Below, in pieces: positions 37,955 through 46,852 of a stretch of DNA of 64,000 nucleotides; position 1 is the stretch's first letter, and each line of letters opens with the position of its first letter. A program made the translations under genes and the position numbers. The notes below the pieces were generated by a model. The model had not been told where the DNA came from and ran no database searches. It was given only the letters and a program-made list of their open reading frames with translations. Origin of the DNA: ZC4RG19 sp017577565 (GTDB lineage Bacteria; Actinomycetota; Acidimicrobiia; Acidimicrobiales; VFJN01); contig VSCH01000005.1 in assembly GCA_047459075.1 (NCBI GenBank), positions 41,646 to 105,645 on the forward strand, given 5' to 3'.

Positions 37955-39226
37955 TCCGGCGGCCCCGCGCCGGCGCGAACGCAGCTCCTCGAAGAGCTCC
38001 TCGTAGCGCTGGGCGATCGCCGCCGGCGAGGCCCAGCTCTCCACGAAGGCCCGGCCGGCCCGGCCCATGGCGGCGGCCCGGTCGGGGTCCTCCAGCAGGG
38101 TCACGATCGCGTCGGTGAACGCCTCGGGGTCCTCGGGGGGCACGGCGAGCCCGGCGCCGGCCTTCTCGACCAGCCGGGCGACCTCGGTGCCCTCGTCGAC
38201 GCTGGCCACGATCGGCCGCCCGGCCGCCAGGATCGAGTACGTCTTCGACGGCACGCTGGCCCGGGCCAGGCCCCGCCGCAGCGGCACGACGTGGACGTCG
38301 GCCGCCGCCAGCACCTCGGGCAGGCGCTCCTTCGGCTGGTAGTCGACGAAGACGACGTTGTCGAGGCCGGCCGCCTGCTCCTCGATCGACGGGCGGGCCG
38401 AGCCGCCGCCGTTGATCACGAACACCACGTCGGCCATGTCCGGCCGCTCCCGCAGCGTGCGGGCGGCGGCGACCATGAGCTCGAGCGACTGCGAGAAGCC
38501 GACGTTGCCGGCGTACATCACGACCCGCTTGCCCGACAGGCCGTGCTCGCGCCGGTAGCTGCCGGCCTCCGGGTCGGCGGGGGTGATGCGGCTCGTGTCG
38601 ACGAAGTTGGGGATGACCCGGATCCGGTCCTCGGCGTCCGGCACCGTGCCCCGGATCTTCCCCACCAGGTTGTCGCGCAGGTCGTCGGACAGGACGGTCA
38701 CCGCGTCCGAGCGCCGGTAGCTCCACCGCTCCAGCCACGAGGCGAGGCGGATCACCCGGGGGTCGGTGATGGCCCCGACCTCCACGGCGACGTCGGGGAA
38801 GACGTCCTGGATGTTGAAGACGAACGGCACGCCCCACCGGCGGGCGACGAGCCAGCCCGCGGCACCGAGCGTCAGCGGCGGCGACATGGCCAGGACCGCG
38901 TCGGGCCGCTCGCCCGGGCGCCCGACCAGGCCCATGACCGTCGACAGGACCGTGAACCCGGCGAAGGCGGCCGCCCGGGCCGGGATGTTGCGCTTGTCGG
39001 TCGGGAACGGGTGCACCCGGGTGATGCGGGCGCCCTCGACGTCCTCGTGGCGCACGATGCGCCCCTCCCAGCCCGGCTCGATGCGGTGGTGCCGGTACCA
39101 GGGCAGCGAGGTGACGACGTGCAGCTGGTGGCCCCGGGCGATCAGCTCGGTCCCGATGCTGGTCATCACCTCGCCGGTCGGCGCGGTGTCCGGTGCGTAG
39201 TGCGGGCAGAGCACCAGCAGCTTCAC
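37952..39226 (-). CDS. GT4 glycosyltransferase, WcaI-like
   Basis: A 424-residue GT-B enzyme opening LLVLCPHYAPDTAPTGEVM, typical of WcaI/colanic-acid-type GT4 enzymes, with FNIQDVFPDVAVEVG, VIPNFVDTSRITP, VVMYAGNVGFSQSLELMV and the donor-binding VPSKTYSILAAGRPIVAS. The classic second Glu motif is replaced by the SKTYSILA version, as usual in this subgroup. The GTG start overlaps the previous GT4 stop by four bases. It is the last of three coupled GT4 genes. Confidence 0.87.
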   Translation of the reverse strand: MKLLVLCPHYAPDTAPTGEVMTSIGTELIARGHQLHVVTSLPWYRHHRIEPGWEGRIVRHEDVEGARITRVHPFPTDKRNIPARAAAFAGFTVLSTVMGLVGRPGERPDAVLAMSPPLTLGAAGWLVARRWGVPFVFNIQDVFPDVAVEVGAITDPRVIRLASWLERWSYRRSDAVTVLSDDLRDNLVGKIRGTVPDAEDRIRVIPNFVDTSRITPADPEAGSYRREHGLSGKRVVMYAGNVGFSQSLELMVAAARTLRERPDMADVVFVINGGGSARPSIEEQAAGLDNVVFVDYQPKERLPEVLAAADVHVVPLRRGLARASVPSKTYSILAAGRPIVASVDEGTEVARLVEKAGAGLAVPPEDPEAFTDAIVTLLEDPDRAAAMGRAGRAFVESWASPAAIAQRYEELFEELRSRRRGAAG

Positions 39227-40419
39227 GGCAGGGCTCCATCGTCTCGGGCGCCCTCGGGGCCCCGGGGCGCGTCGTCGGGCGGGGGCGGCGGGGCCGCGCC
39301 GTCGCCCAGCACGGCCCGGTACGTGCCGAGCGTGGCGTCCGCCGTCCGGGCCCAGGTGAACTCGGCCACCCGCTTGCGGCCGGCCTCGACGAGGCGGGCG
39401 CGCTGCTCGTCGTCCTCGAGGATGCGCAGCATGGCCTCGACCCAGGCCGCGGCGTCCTCGACGGGCAGCTTCACCGCGGCGTCGCCCACGACCTCGGGCA
39501 GCGCGCCGGCCACCGACGACAGCACCGGGGTGCCGAGGCCCATCGCCTCGAGCACCGGCAGGCCGAAGCCCTCGTAGCGGGACGGGAAGACCATGGCGGT
39601 GGCCCCCCGCACGATCGCCAGCACGTCGCGCCGGGGGATGAGGCCGGTGCGGCGCACCCGCCCCCGCAGGCCGAGGGCGACGATGCGGTCGGCGATGGAC
39701 CGCTCGGCCGGGCCCTCGCCCCCGGTGAGCACGAGCGCGACGTCCTGCTCGCGGGCGGCCACCACGGCGAAGGCCCGCAGCAGCGTCTCGTGGTTCTTGT
39801 GGTTCCAGGTGAACGACGGGTAGACGAACCACCGGCGGGGCAGGCCGTAGCGGGCCTGCACCTCGGCGACGCTGACCTCGGTCGTCGGGGCCCCGACGCC
39901 CCAGGTCGCGACGTGGATCCGCTCGGGCGGCACGTCGAACCGCTCGACGATCCCCCGGCGGACGAACTCGGTGGGCGCGATGACCGCCGCGGCCCGCCGC
40001 ACCGACCGCGGGATCGACCGCTGCAGGTACACCCGCTTCACCGGCTCGAAGTTGTCGGGCATGTCGAACGGCTGCAGGTCGTGCACGGTCACGACGCCCC
40101 GCGTGCCCCGCACCACGGGCAGGACGCCGCCCATGTGGTGCACGAGGTCGAGGCCGTCGCGGGTGGCGTTGGCCAGCCAGGTGTTCTCGGTCAGGACCCG
40201 CAGCGGCCGGACGCGGCCGGTGATGGGCACGAGCCGGGTCGGGAAGGCCCGCACGACGTCGGGGTAGGCGTGGCCGAACGCGTCGAGCGCGTAGAGGGTG
40301 AGCTCGAGGTCGTCGGGCGGGTGCGCGGCGATCTGGCGCAGCAGCGCGACGGTCGCGGTCTCGGTGCCGCCGACCCGCCCGGGGACCAGCCACAGCAGGT
40401 TGCAGCCCACCCTCCTCAC
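39223..40419 (-). CDS. GT4 glycosyltransferase
   Basis: A 398-residue GT4 enzyme: LLWLVPGRVGGTETATVALL at the N-terminus, VVTVHDLQPFDMPDNF, FVYPSFTWNHKNHETLLRAF and the Glu motif FPSRYEGFGLPVLEAMGLG. The C-terminal 20 residues are a Pro/Asp tail. GTG 40419 overlaps the upstream stop (GTGA); GTG 40410, three codons later, immediately follows a GAGGAGG run and seems too close to it. Likely acceptor: a growing surface polysaccharide repeat unit (inference). Confidence 0.87.
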   Translation of the reverse strand: MRRVGCNLLWLVPGRVGGTETATVALLRQIAAHPPDDLELTLYALDAFGHAYPDVVRAFPTRLVPITGRVRPLRVLTENTWLANATRDGLDLVHHMGGVLPVVRGTRGVVTVHDLQPFDMPDNFEPVKRVYLQRSIPRSVRRAAAVIAPTEFVRRGIVERFDVPPERIHVATWGVGAPTTEVSVAEVQARYGLPRRWFVYPSFTWNHKNHETLLRAFAVVAAREQDVALVLTGGEGPAERSIADRIVALGLRGRVRRTGLIPRRDVLAIVRGATAMVFPSRYEGFGLPVLEAMGLGTPVLSSVAGALPEVVGDAAVKLPVEDAAAWVEAMLRILEDDEQRARLVEAGRKRVAEFTWARTADATLGTYRAVLGDGAAPPPPPDDAPRGPEGARDDGALP

Positions 40420-41513
40420 GTCCCGGCCACCTCCCGGTAGGCGGCGACCGTGCGCGCCGCCGTCACGTCCCAGGTCCACTCCCCGGCCCGCGCCCGCCCC
40501 GCGGCCCGCAGGCGGTCGGCCAGGTCGTCGTCGTCGAGCACCGCGGCCAGCGCGCCGGCGATGGCGTCGACGTCGGTGGGGTCGACCGCCAGGCCGGCGC
40601 CGCCCTCGACCAGCTCCTCGGTGGCGGTGCCGGCCGAGGTGACCACCGGCGCCCCGGCCCCCATCGCCTCGGCGACCGGGAGCCCGTAGCCCTCCCACAG
40701 GCTCGGGTAGCACATCACCGCCGCCCCACGGTAGAGCGGCGCCAGGTCGGAGCCGGGGACGAACCCGGTGAGGCGGACCCGGTCGCCGAGCCGGGACGCC
40801 GCGTCGCCCAGCGCGTCGCCCCACCCCTCGGGCCCGACGACGACCAGCTGGACGTCGCGGTGCGGCAGCCGGGCGACGGCCTCGACCAGGCGGCGCAGGT
40901 TCTTGCGGGGCTCCAGCGTGCTGACCGACAGCACGTAGCGCCCCTCGATCCCGTAGCGCCGGCGGACGGCCTCGACGTCACGCTCGGCCACCTCGACCGT
41001 GCGCATGCCCCAGGGCACGTGGCGCAGCCGCTCGGGCTCGACGCCGGCGTCGACGCAGTCGCGCATGGTGGCCCGGGACGGGCACAGCACGAGGTCGGCG
41101 TCGTCGACCACGCACCGCAGGCCCGACTCGAAGAACCGCACGCCGTTCGGCGTGAACATCGACGGGTCCCGGCGCCAGGCCAGGTCGTGCAGGGTCACCA
41201 CCAGCGGCGCCCGGCGGGGCGGGACGGCGTAGCCGGTGGCGTGGACGACGTCGACGGGCCCGGTCGCCCGCTCCACCGGCGGCCGGCGCCACCGGTGCCA
41301 GCTCCGGTAGAGCGCCAGCCGGGGCAACGGCAGGTGGCGCACCGGGATGGCGGGCCGCCAGGCGGGCGCCGGCGGGCGGCGGTGGCAGGCGGCGACGCCG
41401 ACCTGGTCGACGCCCCCGGCCGCGGCGACGGCGGCGATCTGCTCGAGCGCGGCGCGTGCCGTCCCGCCCGGGACGCGGTGCCAGCACTGCTCGATCACGA
41501 CCGCCACGCGCAT
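40416..41513 (-). CDS. GT4 glycosyltransferase
   Basis: A 365-residue GT4 enzyme: MRVAVVIEQCWHRVPGGTAR with the Gly-Gly-Thr donor-side loop, VVTLHDLAWRRDPSMFTPNG, VLSVSTLEPRKNLRRLVEAV and YPSLWEGYGLPVAEAMGAG. It closely parallels the enzyme at 30427-31566. ATG 41513 is chosen because the family motif begins immediately after it; the 13-codon upstream extension is Arg/Pro-rich and unlike the family. It is first gene of the three-GT4 run and divergent from fcl. Confidence 0.87.
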   Translation of the reverse strand: MRVAVVIEQCWHRVPGGTARAALEQIAAVAAAGGVDQVGVAACHRRPPAPAWRPAIPVRHLPLPRLALYRSWHRWRRPPVERATGPVDVVHATGYAVPPRRAPLVVTLHDLAWRRDPSMFTPNGVRFFESGLRCVVDDADLVLCPSRATMRDCVDAGVEPERLRHVPWGMRTVEVAERDVEAVRRRYGIEGRYVLSVSTLEPRKNLRRLVEAVARLPHRDVQLVVVGPEGWGDALGDAASRLGDRVRLTGFVPGSDLAPLYRGAAVMCYPSLWEGYGLPVAEAMGAGAPVVTSAGTATEELVEGGAGLAVDPTDVDAIAGALAAVLDDDDLADRLRAAGRARAGEWTWDVTAARTVAAYREVAGT

Positions 41514-41604
41514 GGGCGGGCATCCTGGCACGCGGCGGTGCCGCCACGACACCCGGCCACCGGGCGCACCGGACGGGCCACATCGGGCGCGTCGGGCCGC
41601 CCGG

Positions 41605-41610
41605 TACGAT
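41605..41610 (+). promoter_or_regulatory. -10 hexamer TACGAT of fcl
   Basis: TACGAT ends 8 bases before ATG 41619. Confidence 0.5.
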
Positions 41611-41618
41611 CAGGACCC

Positions 41619-42581
41619 ATGTCCGAGTTCTGGTCCGATCGCACCGTGGTCGTCACCGGCGGTCGGGGGTTCCTCGGGCGGGCCGTGTGCGCCCGCCTCC
41701 GCGAGCGGGGGGTGGGCCGCCTCATCGCGCCGTCGTCGGCCGAGTACGACCTCCGGCGCCCCGACGACGTGGCCCGCCTCTTCGCCGACACGCAGCCCGA
41801 CCTCGTCTTCCACCTGGCGGCCCGGGTGGGGGGCATCGGCGCCAACATGGCCCGCCCCGCGGACCTCTACCTGGACAACCTGCTCATGGGCACCTACGTC
41901 ATCGAGGAGGCCCGCAAGGCCGGGACGCCGAAGACGGTCGTCACCGGCACCATCTGCTCGTACCCGAAGCACACGCCGGTGCCCTTCCGCGAGGACCACC
42001 TCTGGCAGGGCTACCCCGAGGAGACCAACGCCCCCTACGGGGTCGCCAAGCTGGCCCAGCTCGTGCAGGCCCAGGCCAACCGGGCCCAGTACGGGCAGAA
42101 CGTCATCTACCTCATGCCGACCAACCTCTACGGGCCCGGCGACAAGTTCCACCCGGCGGTCAGCCACGTCATCCCCGCCCTCATCAAGAAGTGCGTCGAC
42201 GCCGTCGAGTCCGGCGCCGACCACATCGAGGTGTGGGGCACGGGCTCGGCGTCGCGCGAGTTCCTCTACGTCGACGACGCCGCCGAGGGGCTGGTGCTGG
42301 CGGCCGAGCACTACGACGGCCCCGACCCGGTCAACCTCGGCACCGACGAGGAGCTGCCCATCCGCGACCTCGCGGCCATGATCGCCGAGCTCACCGGGTT
42401 CACGGGTGAGATCCGCTGGGACACCTCCAAGCCCGACGGCCAGCCCCGGCGGCGGGTCGACCCGAGCCGGGCGGCCGAGCTGTTCGGGTTCAAGGCCCAG
42501 GTGCCGTTCGCCGAGGGCCTCCGCCGCACCATCGACTGGTACCTCACCCACCGCGAGGAGGCCCTGGCCCGCGACCACTGA
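41619..42581 (+). CDS. fcl: GDP-L-fucose synthase
   Basis: Bifunctional epimerase-reductase that turns GDP-4-dehydro-6-deoxy-D-mannose into GDP-L-fucose. The 320 residues include VVVTGGRGFLGRAV, HLAARVGGIGANMARPADLY, TGTICSYPKHTPVPFREDHLW (Ser and Cys of the GDP-fucose synthase active site), APYGVAK (Tyr-x3-Lys) and PTNLYGPGDKFHP. All are diagnostic of Fcl/WcaG. The ATG is placed by TACGAT 8 bases upstream. Its substrate is made by Gmd (32502-33491). It is convergent with the uxs gene. Confidence 0.93.
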   Translation: MSEFWSDRTVVVTGGRGFLGRAVCARLRERGVGRLIAPSSAEYDLRRPDDVARLFADTQPDLVFHLAARVGGIGANMARPADLYLDNLLMGTYVIEEARKAGTPKTVVTGTICSYPKHTPVPFREDHLWQGYPEETNAPYGVAKLAQLVQAQANRAQYGQNVIYLMPTNLYGPGDKFHPAVSHVIPALIKKCVDAVESGADHIEVWGTGSASREFLYVDDAAEGLVLAAEHYDGPDPVNLGTDEELPIRDLAAMIAELTGFTGEIRWDTSKPDGQPRRRVDPSRAAELFGFKAQVPFAEGLRRTIDWYLTHREEALARDH

Positions 42582-42598
42582 CGCGGGCCACCGCCGGC

Positions 42599-43534
42599 TC
42601 AGCCGAGGGTCCGGCGGAACCAGTCGGCCGTGCGGGCGAGCCCCTCGCGCAGGTCGACCTCGGGCCGCCAGCCCAGCGCCGTGCGGGCGAGCGTGATGTC
42701 GGGCCGCCGCTGGGCCGGGTCGTCGGCCGGCAGCGGCTCGTGGACGATCTCCGAGCTCGACCCGGTCACCTCGAGGACCAGCTCGGCCAGCTCGCGGACG
42801 GTGTACTCGTCGGGGTTGCCGATGTTGACCGGCCCGGTCACGTCGCTGTCGAGCAGGTCGAGGACGCCGCGGATCTCGTCGTCCACGTAGCAGAACGACC
42901 GGGTCTGGCTCCCGTCGCCGTAGACGGTCAGCGGCTTGCCCTGCAGCGCCTGGACGAGGAAGTTCGACACCACCCGGCCGTCGTCGACCCGCATCCGCGG
43001 CCCGTAGGTGTTGAAGATGCGCACGATGCGCACGTCGAGGCCGTGGTAGCGGTGGTAGGCCATCGTCATCGCCTCGGCGAAGCGCTTGGCCTCGTCGTAG
43101 ACCCCCCGGGGGCCGACGGGGTTGACGTGCCCCCAGTAGCTCTCGTGCTGCGGGTGGACCTGGGGGTCGCCGTAGACCTCGCTGGTCGAGGCGAGCAGGA
43201 ACCGCGCCCCCTTGGCCTTGGCCAGGCCCAGGCTGTTGTGGGTGCCGAGGCTGCCCACCTTGAGGGTCTGGATGGGCATCTCCAGGTAGTCGCGGGGCGA
43301 CGCGGGGCTGGCGAAGTGCAGCACGGCGTCGACCGGGCCGGGCACCCAGATGAACGTGCTGACGTCGTGGCGGACGAACGTGAACCCGGGCCGGGCGAAG
43401 AGGTGCTCGATGTTGGCGACGTCGCCGGTCAGCAGGTTGTCGAGCGCGACGACCTCGTCGCCCCGGTCGAGGAGGGCCTCGCACAGGTGCGATCCGAGGA
43501 AGCCCGCGCCGCCGGTGACGACGACGCGCGCCAT
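42599..43534 (-). CDS. uxs: UDP-glucuronate decarboxylase (UDP-xylose synthase) family
   Basis: Converts UDP-glucuronate to UDP-xylose via a 4-keto intermediate. The 311 residues show VVVTGGAGFLGSHL, DNLLTGDVANIEHL, HFASPASPRDYLEMPIQTLK, LASTSEVYGDP, GPRGVYDEAKRFAEA (Tyr-x3-Lys) and IFNTYGPRM, the UXS/UXE family set. Its ATG overlaps the ugd stop by one base (TGATG), so it is coupled to the enzyme producing its substrate. Confidence 0.92.
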   Translation of the reverse strand: MARVVVTGGAGFLGSHLCEALLDRGDEVVALDNLLTGDVANIEHLFARPGFTFVRHDVSTFIWVPGPVDAVLHFASPASPRDYLEMPIQTLKVGSLGTHNSLGLAKAKGARFLLASTSEVYGDPQVHPQHESYWGHVNPVGPRGVYDEAKRFAEAMTMAYHRYHGLDVRIVRIFNTYGPRMRVDDGRVVSNFLVQALQGKPLTVYGDGSQTRSFCYVDDEIRGVLDLLDSDVTGPVNIGNPDEYTVRELAELVLEVTGSSSEIVHEPLPADDPAQRRPDITLARTALGWRPEVDLREGLARTADWFRRTLG

Positions 43535-44802
43535 CAGCGGCCGATGCCGACGTAGGCGAAGCCGCGCCGCTCGAGCGCCGGCTTGTCGAGCAGGTTGCGG
43601 GCGTCGACGACCCGCGGCGCCCGCATGAGGCCGGCCACCTTGTCGAAGTCGAGCCAGCGGAACTCGTCCCACTCGGTGAGCACGGCCAGCACCTCGGCGC
43701 CGTCGCAGACCGAGTAGGGGTCGGCGGCCGGCTCGATGCCGTCGATCGTCCACCGGACGGCGGGGTCGTAGGCCCGCACCTGCGCGCCCTCCTCCCGCAT
43801 CAGCGAGATGATGCGCAGCGCCGGCGACTCCCGGGTGTCGTCGGTGCGGGCCTTGAAGGTGAGCCCCCACACCGCCACCGGCACGCCCTCCAGCGAGCCC
43901 CCGGCCATGGTGCGGATCTTGGCCACGACCCGCTTGAACTGGTCCTCGTTGACGGTGATGACGCCCCGCAGCAGGTCGAACGAGTAGCCGGCCTGGTCGG
44001 CGATGTGTACCAGGGCCCGGGAGTCCTTGGGGAAGCAGCTGCCGCCCCAGCCGGGGCCGGGCTTCAGGAACTCGTGGCCGATGCGCTTGTCGTAGCCCAT
44101 GCCGAGGACGACGTCCTTGACGTCGGCCCCGACCGCCTCGCACACCGCCGCGATGGCGTTGACGAAGCTGATCTTCGTGGCCAGGAAGGCGTTGGAGGCG
44201 TACTTGATGGTCTCGGCCGAGGCGGGGTCGGTGACGATGATCGGCGCGGTGACGCCGATGTAGAGCGACGCCACCCGCACGGCGGCCGACTGGTCGTCGC
44301 TGCCGATGACGATGCGGTCGGGGTTGAGGAAGTCGTGGACCGCCGAGCCCTCCCGGAGGAACTCGGGGTTGGAGACGACGGTGACGTCGTCCCGCCCCAG
44401 CACCCGCTCGACGACCCGGGTCGAGCCGACCGGCACCGTCGACTTGTTGACGACCACCGCCTCGCTCGGCAGGTGGGGGCCGATCTCGCGGGCGGCCGCC
44501 TCGATGTAGGACAGGTCGGCCGACCCGTCCTCGGCCTGGGGGGTCGGCACGCACAGGTAGGCGAACTCGGCGGAGGGCGCCGCGGTGGCGGCCCCGACGA
44601 CGAACCGGAGACGGCCCTCGGCCAGGCCCTCGCGCACGAGCTCCTCCAGCCCGGCCTCGACGATCGGGATCTCGCCGCGCTGCAGCCGGGCGATGCGCTC
44701 CTCGTCGATGTCGGCGCACACGACGTCGTGGCCAAGCGACGAGAAGCACGCCGCCGTGGTGAGCCCGACGTAGCCCGCCCCGATCACTGCGATCTGCGCC
44801 AC
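43534..44802 (-). CDS. ugd: UDP-glucose 6-dehydrogenase
   Basis: Oxidises UDP-glucose to UDP-glucuronate with two NAD. The 422 residues contain IAVIGAGYVGLTTAACFSSL, YLCVPTPQ, NKSTVPVGST, NPEFLREGSAVHDF, the catalytic Cys in GPGWGGSCFPKDSRALV, and GLTFKARTDDTRESPAL. GTG 44802 has a GGAGG 8 bases upstream. The leader contains a GGGCC-TGAC-GGCCC hairpin (44837-44850), and a TACCGT hexamer (44874-44879) is the likely -10, giving a leader of about 64 bases, unlike the leaderless genes around it. Confidence 0.95.
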   Translation of the reverse strand: MAQIAVIGAGYVGLTTAACFSSLGHDVVCADIDEERIARLQRGEIPIVEAGLEELVREGLAEGRLRFVVGAATAAPSAEFAYLCVPTPQAEDGSADLSYIEAAAREIGPHLPSEAVVVNKSTVPVGSTRVVERVLGRDDVTVVSNPEFLREGSAVHDFLNPDRIVIGSDDQSAAVRVASLYIGVTAPIIVTDPASAETIKYASNAFLATKISFVNAIAAVCEAVGADVKDVVLGMGYDKRIGHEFLKPGPGWGGSCFPKDSRALVHIADQAGYSFDLLRGVITVNEDQFKRVVAKIRTMAGGSLEGVPVAVWGLTFKARTDDTRESPALRIISLMREEGAQVRAYDPAVRWTIDGIEPAADPYSVCDGAEVLAVLTEWDEFRWLDFDKVAGLMRAPRVVDARNLLDKPALERRGFAYVGIGR

Positions 44803-45075
44803 TGCACGACCTCCTGGGCCCGCGGTTCCTTGTCGAGGGCCGTCAGGCCCGCAGCACCGTCTCCGAGCCGGAAACGGTAGTGGCACGGGCGGCCGCGATG
44901 ACCATTCCCCGCGCCCGCACCCGCGATGCGCAGGCCCGACGCGCCGGTCGACCCGGTGGCGCGCGCACCCCGTGGGCTAGCCTCGCGCCGTTGCGCCGCG
45001 ACCGGATCGCGGCCGACGACTGGCGCGGACTTGGGGGCCGCACCACCCGCTCGACGCTCGTCAGAGAGGTTCGCC
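44803..45075. promoter_or_regulatory. Divergent promoter region between ugd and dprE2
   Basis: A 273-base intergenic region. For ugd: TACCGT at 44874-44879 (minus strand) and a small hairpin at 44837-44850. For dprE2: TAGCCT at 44978-44983 (plus strand), then a leader of roughly 85 bases with a CGCGA-CCGGA-TCGCG hairpin (44997-45011) and an AGAGAGG ribosome site before GTG 45076. Both transcripts appear to have real leaders, in contrast to most genes here. Confidence 0.4.
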
Positions 45076-45855
45076 GTGCGCAACGCACTCGGTGCCATCC
45101 AATCCCTGTTGGTCCTCGGCGGGTCGTCCGACATCGGGGCCGCCATCGCCGAGCGGCTCGTCCCCGGCGGCTGCCGGCGCATCGTCCTCGCGGGGCGCGA
45201 CCAGGAGAAGATGGAGCGGGTCGCCGAGCGCCTCCGGGGCCTCGGCGCCGAGGTCGCGATCACCGCGTGGGACGCCACCGACGTCGACGGTCACGGCGAC
45301 GCCGTGAAGGCGGCCTGGGACGCGCTGCCGGGCGACGGGCCGGGCGACGTCGACGCCGTCGTGCTGGCGGCCGGGGTGCTGGGTGACCAGGAGGCCCTCG
45401 AGGACGACCCCGCCGCCGCGGCCCAGCTGGCCATGGTGAACTACGTCGGCCCGGTCTCCACGCTCCTCCACGTCCGCCGCCGGTTGGAGGAGCAGGGCCA
45501 CGGCACGATCGTCGTGCTCAGCTCCGTGGCCGGCGAGCGGATCCGCCGGTCCAACTACGTCTACGGCTCCACGAAGGCGGCGCTGGACGCGTTCTGCCAG
45601 GGCCTCGGCGACGCCCTCCAGGGCACCGGCGTCGAGGTCATGGTCGTGCGGCCGGGCTTCGTCCACACGAAGATGACCGAGGGCCGCACGGCCCCGCCGC
45701 TCGCCACCACCCCCGGTGCCGTGGCCGACGCCGTCGCCGCCGGCCTGGCGACGGGCAGGCACACGGTGTGGGTGCCGGGTACCTTCCGCTGGGTGATGTC
45801 CGTGTTCCGGCACCTCCCCCGGCCGCTGTGGCGCCGCCTCTCCGCGCGGATGTGA
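45076..45855 (+). CDS. dprE2: Decaprenylphospho-2-keto-D-erythro-pentose reductase (DprE2-like)
   Basis: NADH-dependent second half of the epimerisation of decaprenyl-phospho-ribose to decaprenyl-phospho-arabinose. The 259-residue classical SDR has LVLGGSSDIGAAIAERL, VLAAGVLGDQ, VLSSVAGERIRRSNYVYGSTK (catalytic Ser, Tyr, Lys; shown here as two adjoining pieces of the motif) and VVRPGFVHTKMT. The order dprE2, ubiA, dprE1 and the couplings between them support the assignment over a generic SDR. GTG 45076 has an AGAGAGG site 6 bases upstream. Confidence 0.88.
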   Translation: MRNALGAIQSLLVLGGSSDIGAAIAERLVPGGCRRIVLAGRDQEKMERVAERLRGLGAEVAITAWDATDVDGHGDAVKAAWDALPGDGPGDVDAVVLAAGVLGDQEALEDDPAAAAQLAMVNYVGPVSTLLHVRRRLEEQGHGTIVVLSSVAGERIRRSNYVYGSTKAALDAFCQGLGDALQGTGVEVMVVRPGFVHTKMTEGRTAPPLATTPGAVADAVAAGLATGRHTVWVPGTFRWVMSVFRHLPRPLWRRLSARM

Positions 45856-45856
45856 G

Positions 45857-46852
45857 GTGCTCCGCTCCGTGAGCACCGTGCCCGCCTCGTCGTCCTCGCC
45901 GCCGGAGCTGGCCGGCGCCCGTGGCGCGCGCCGCGGCGGGCCCGACGGGGCCGGGCCGGACGACCGCCGGCCGGCGTCCCTGGTGGTCGGGCTGGTGCGC
46001 CTGGCCCGGCCCAAGCAGTGGGCGAAGAACGTGCTCGTGTTCGCCGCCCCGGCGGCGGCGGGCGTCCTCGACAACCGCGAGTGGGCCCTCGACGCGCTCG
46101 CCGCCTTCGTCTGCTTCTGCCTGGCGGCGGCCGGCACCTACTACGTCAACGACGCCCGGGACGTCGAGGCCGACCGGCGCCACCCCACCAAGCGGCACCG
46201 GCCGGTCGCCTCCGGCGTCGTCCCCGTGCCGGTGGCCTACGCGGGCGGCGCGCTGCTGCTCGCCGCCGCGGTCGGGCTGGGGTGGCTCGTCAACCCCGAC
46301 CTCGCCCTCACCCTCGGCGGCTACATCGTGCTCACCACGGCGTACTCGTCGTGGCTGAAGCACGTCGCGGTCGTCGACCTGGTGGCGGTGGCGGCGGGGT
46401 TCGTCCTGCGGGCCATCGCCGGCGCGGCGGCCACCCAGGTGCCGATCTCCGACTGGTTCTTCATCGTCACCAGCTTCGGGGCGCTGTTCATGATCTCGGG
46501 CAAGCGCGCCGCCGAGGCCAAGGAGATGGGTGACGACGCCGGCGAGTTCCGCTCGGTGCTGGCGCACTACGGACCGTCCTACACCGCCTACCTTCGGGCC
46601 GTGACCTCCGGAGCGGTGCTCGTCGCCTACTGCCTGTGGGCCTTCGAGAAGGCCGAGACGGTCGCCGGCTCGACCGTGCCCTGGTACCAGCTCTCGATCC
46701 TGCCCTTCGTCATGGGCGTGCTGCGCTACGCGCTCGTGCTCGACCAGGGGCGGGGCTCGGCGCCCGAGGACATCGTCCTCCACGACCGCCCGCTGCAGCT
46801 CATCGGGCTGGCCTGGGCGGTCGTCTTCGCCATCGGGGTGTACACGGCGTGA
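45857..46852 (+). CDS. Decaprenyl-phosphate phosphoribosyltransferase (UbiA superfamily)
   Basis: Transfers phosphoribose from PRPP to decaprenyl phosphate, the first committed step to the polyprenyl arabinose donor. The 331-residue membrane protein has about nine hydrophobic segments, RLARPKQWAKNVLVFAAP, the first Asp-rich motif NDARDVEADRRHPTKRHRP and a conserved GKRAAEAKE in the second. This is the UbiA subgroup of mycobacterial Rv3806c. The N-terminal 45 residues are low complexity, so an internal start is possible (GTG 45869 and others). It begins one base after dprE2 and overlaps dprE1 by four bases. Confidence 0.88.
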   Translation: MLRSVSTVPASSSSPPELAGARGARRGGPDGAGPDDRRPASLVVGLVRLARPKQWAKNVLVFAAPAAAGVLDNREWALDALAAFVCFCLAAAGTYYVNDARDVEADRRHPTKRHRPVASGVVPVPVAYAGGALLLAAAVGLGWLVNPDLALTLGGYIVLTTAYSSWLKHVAVVDLVAVAAGFVLRAIAGAAATQVPISDWFFIVTSFGALFMISGKRAAEAKEMGDDAGEFRSVLAHYGPSYTAYLRAVTSGAVLVAYCLWAFEKAETVAGSTVPWYQLSILPFVMGVLRYALVLDQGRGSAPEDIVLHDRPLQLIGLAWAVVFAIGVYTA

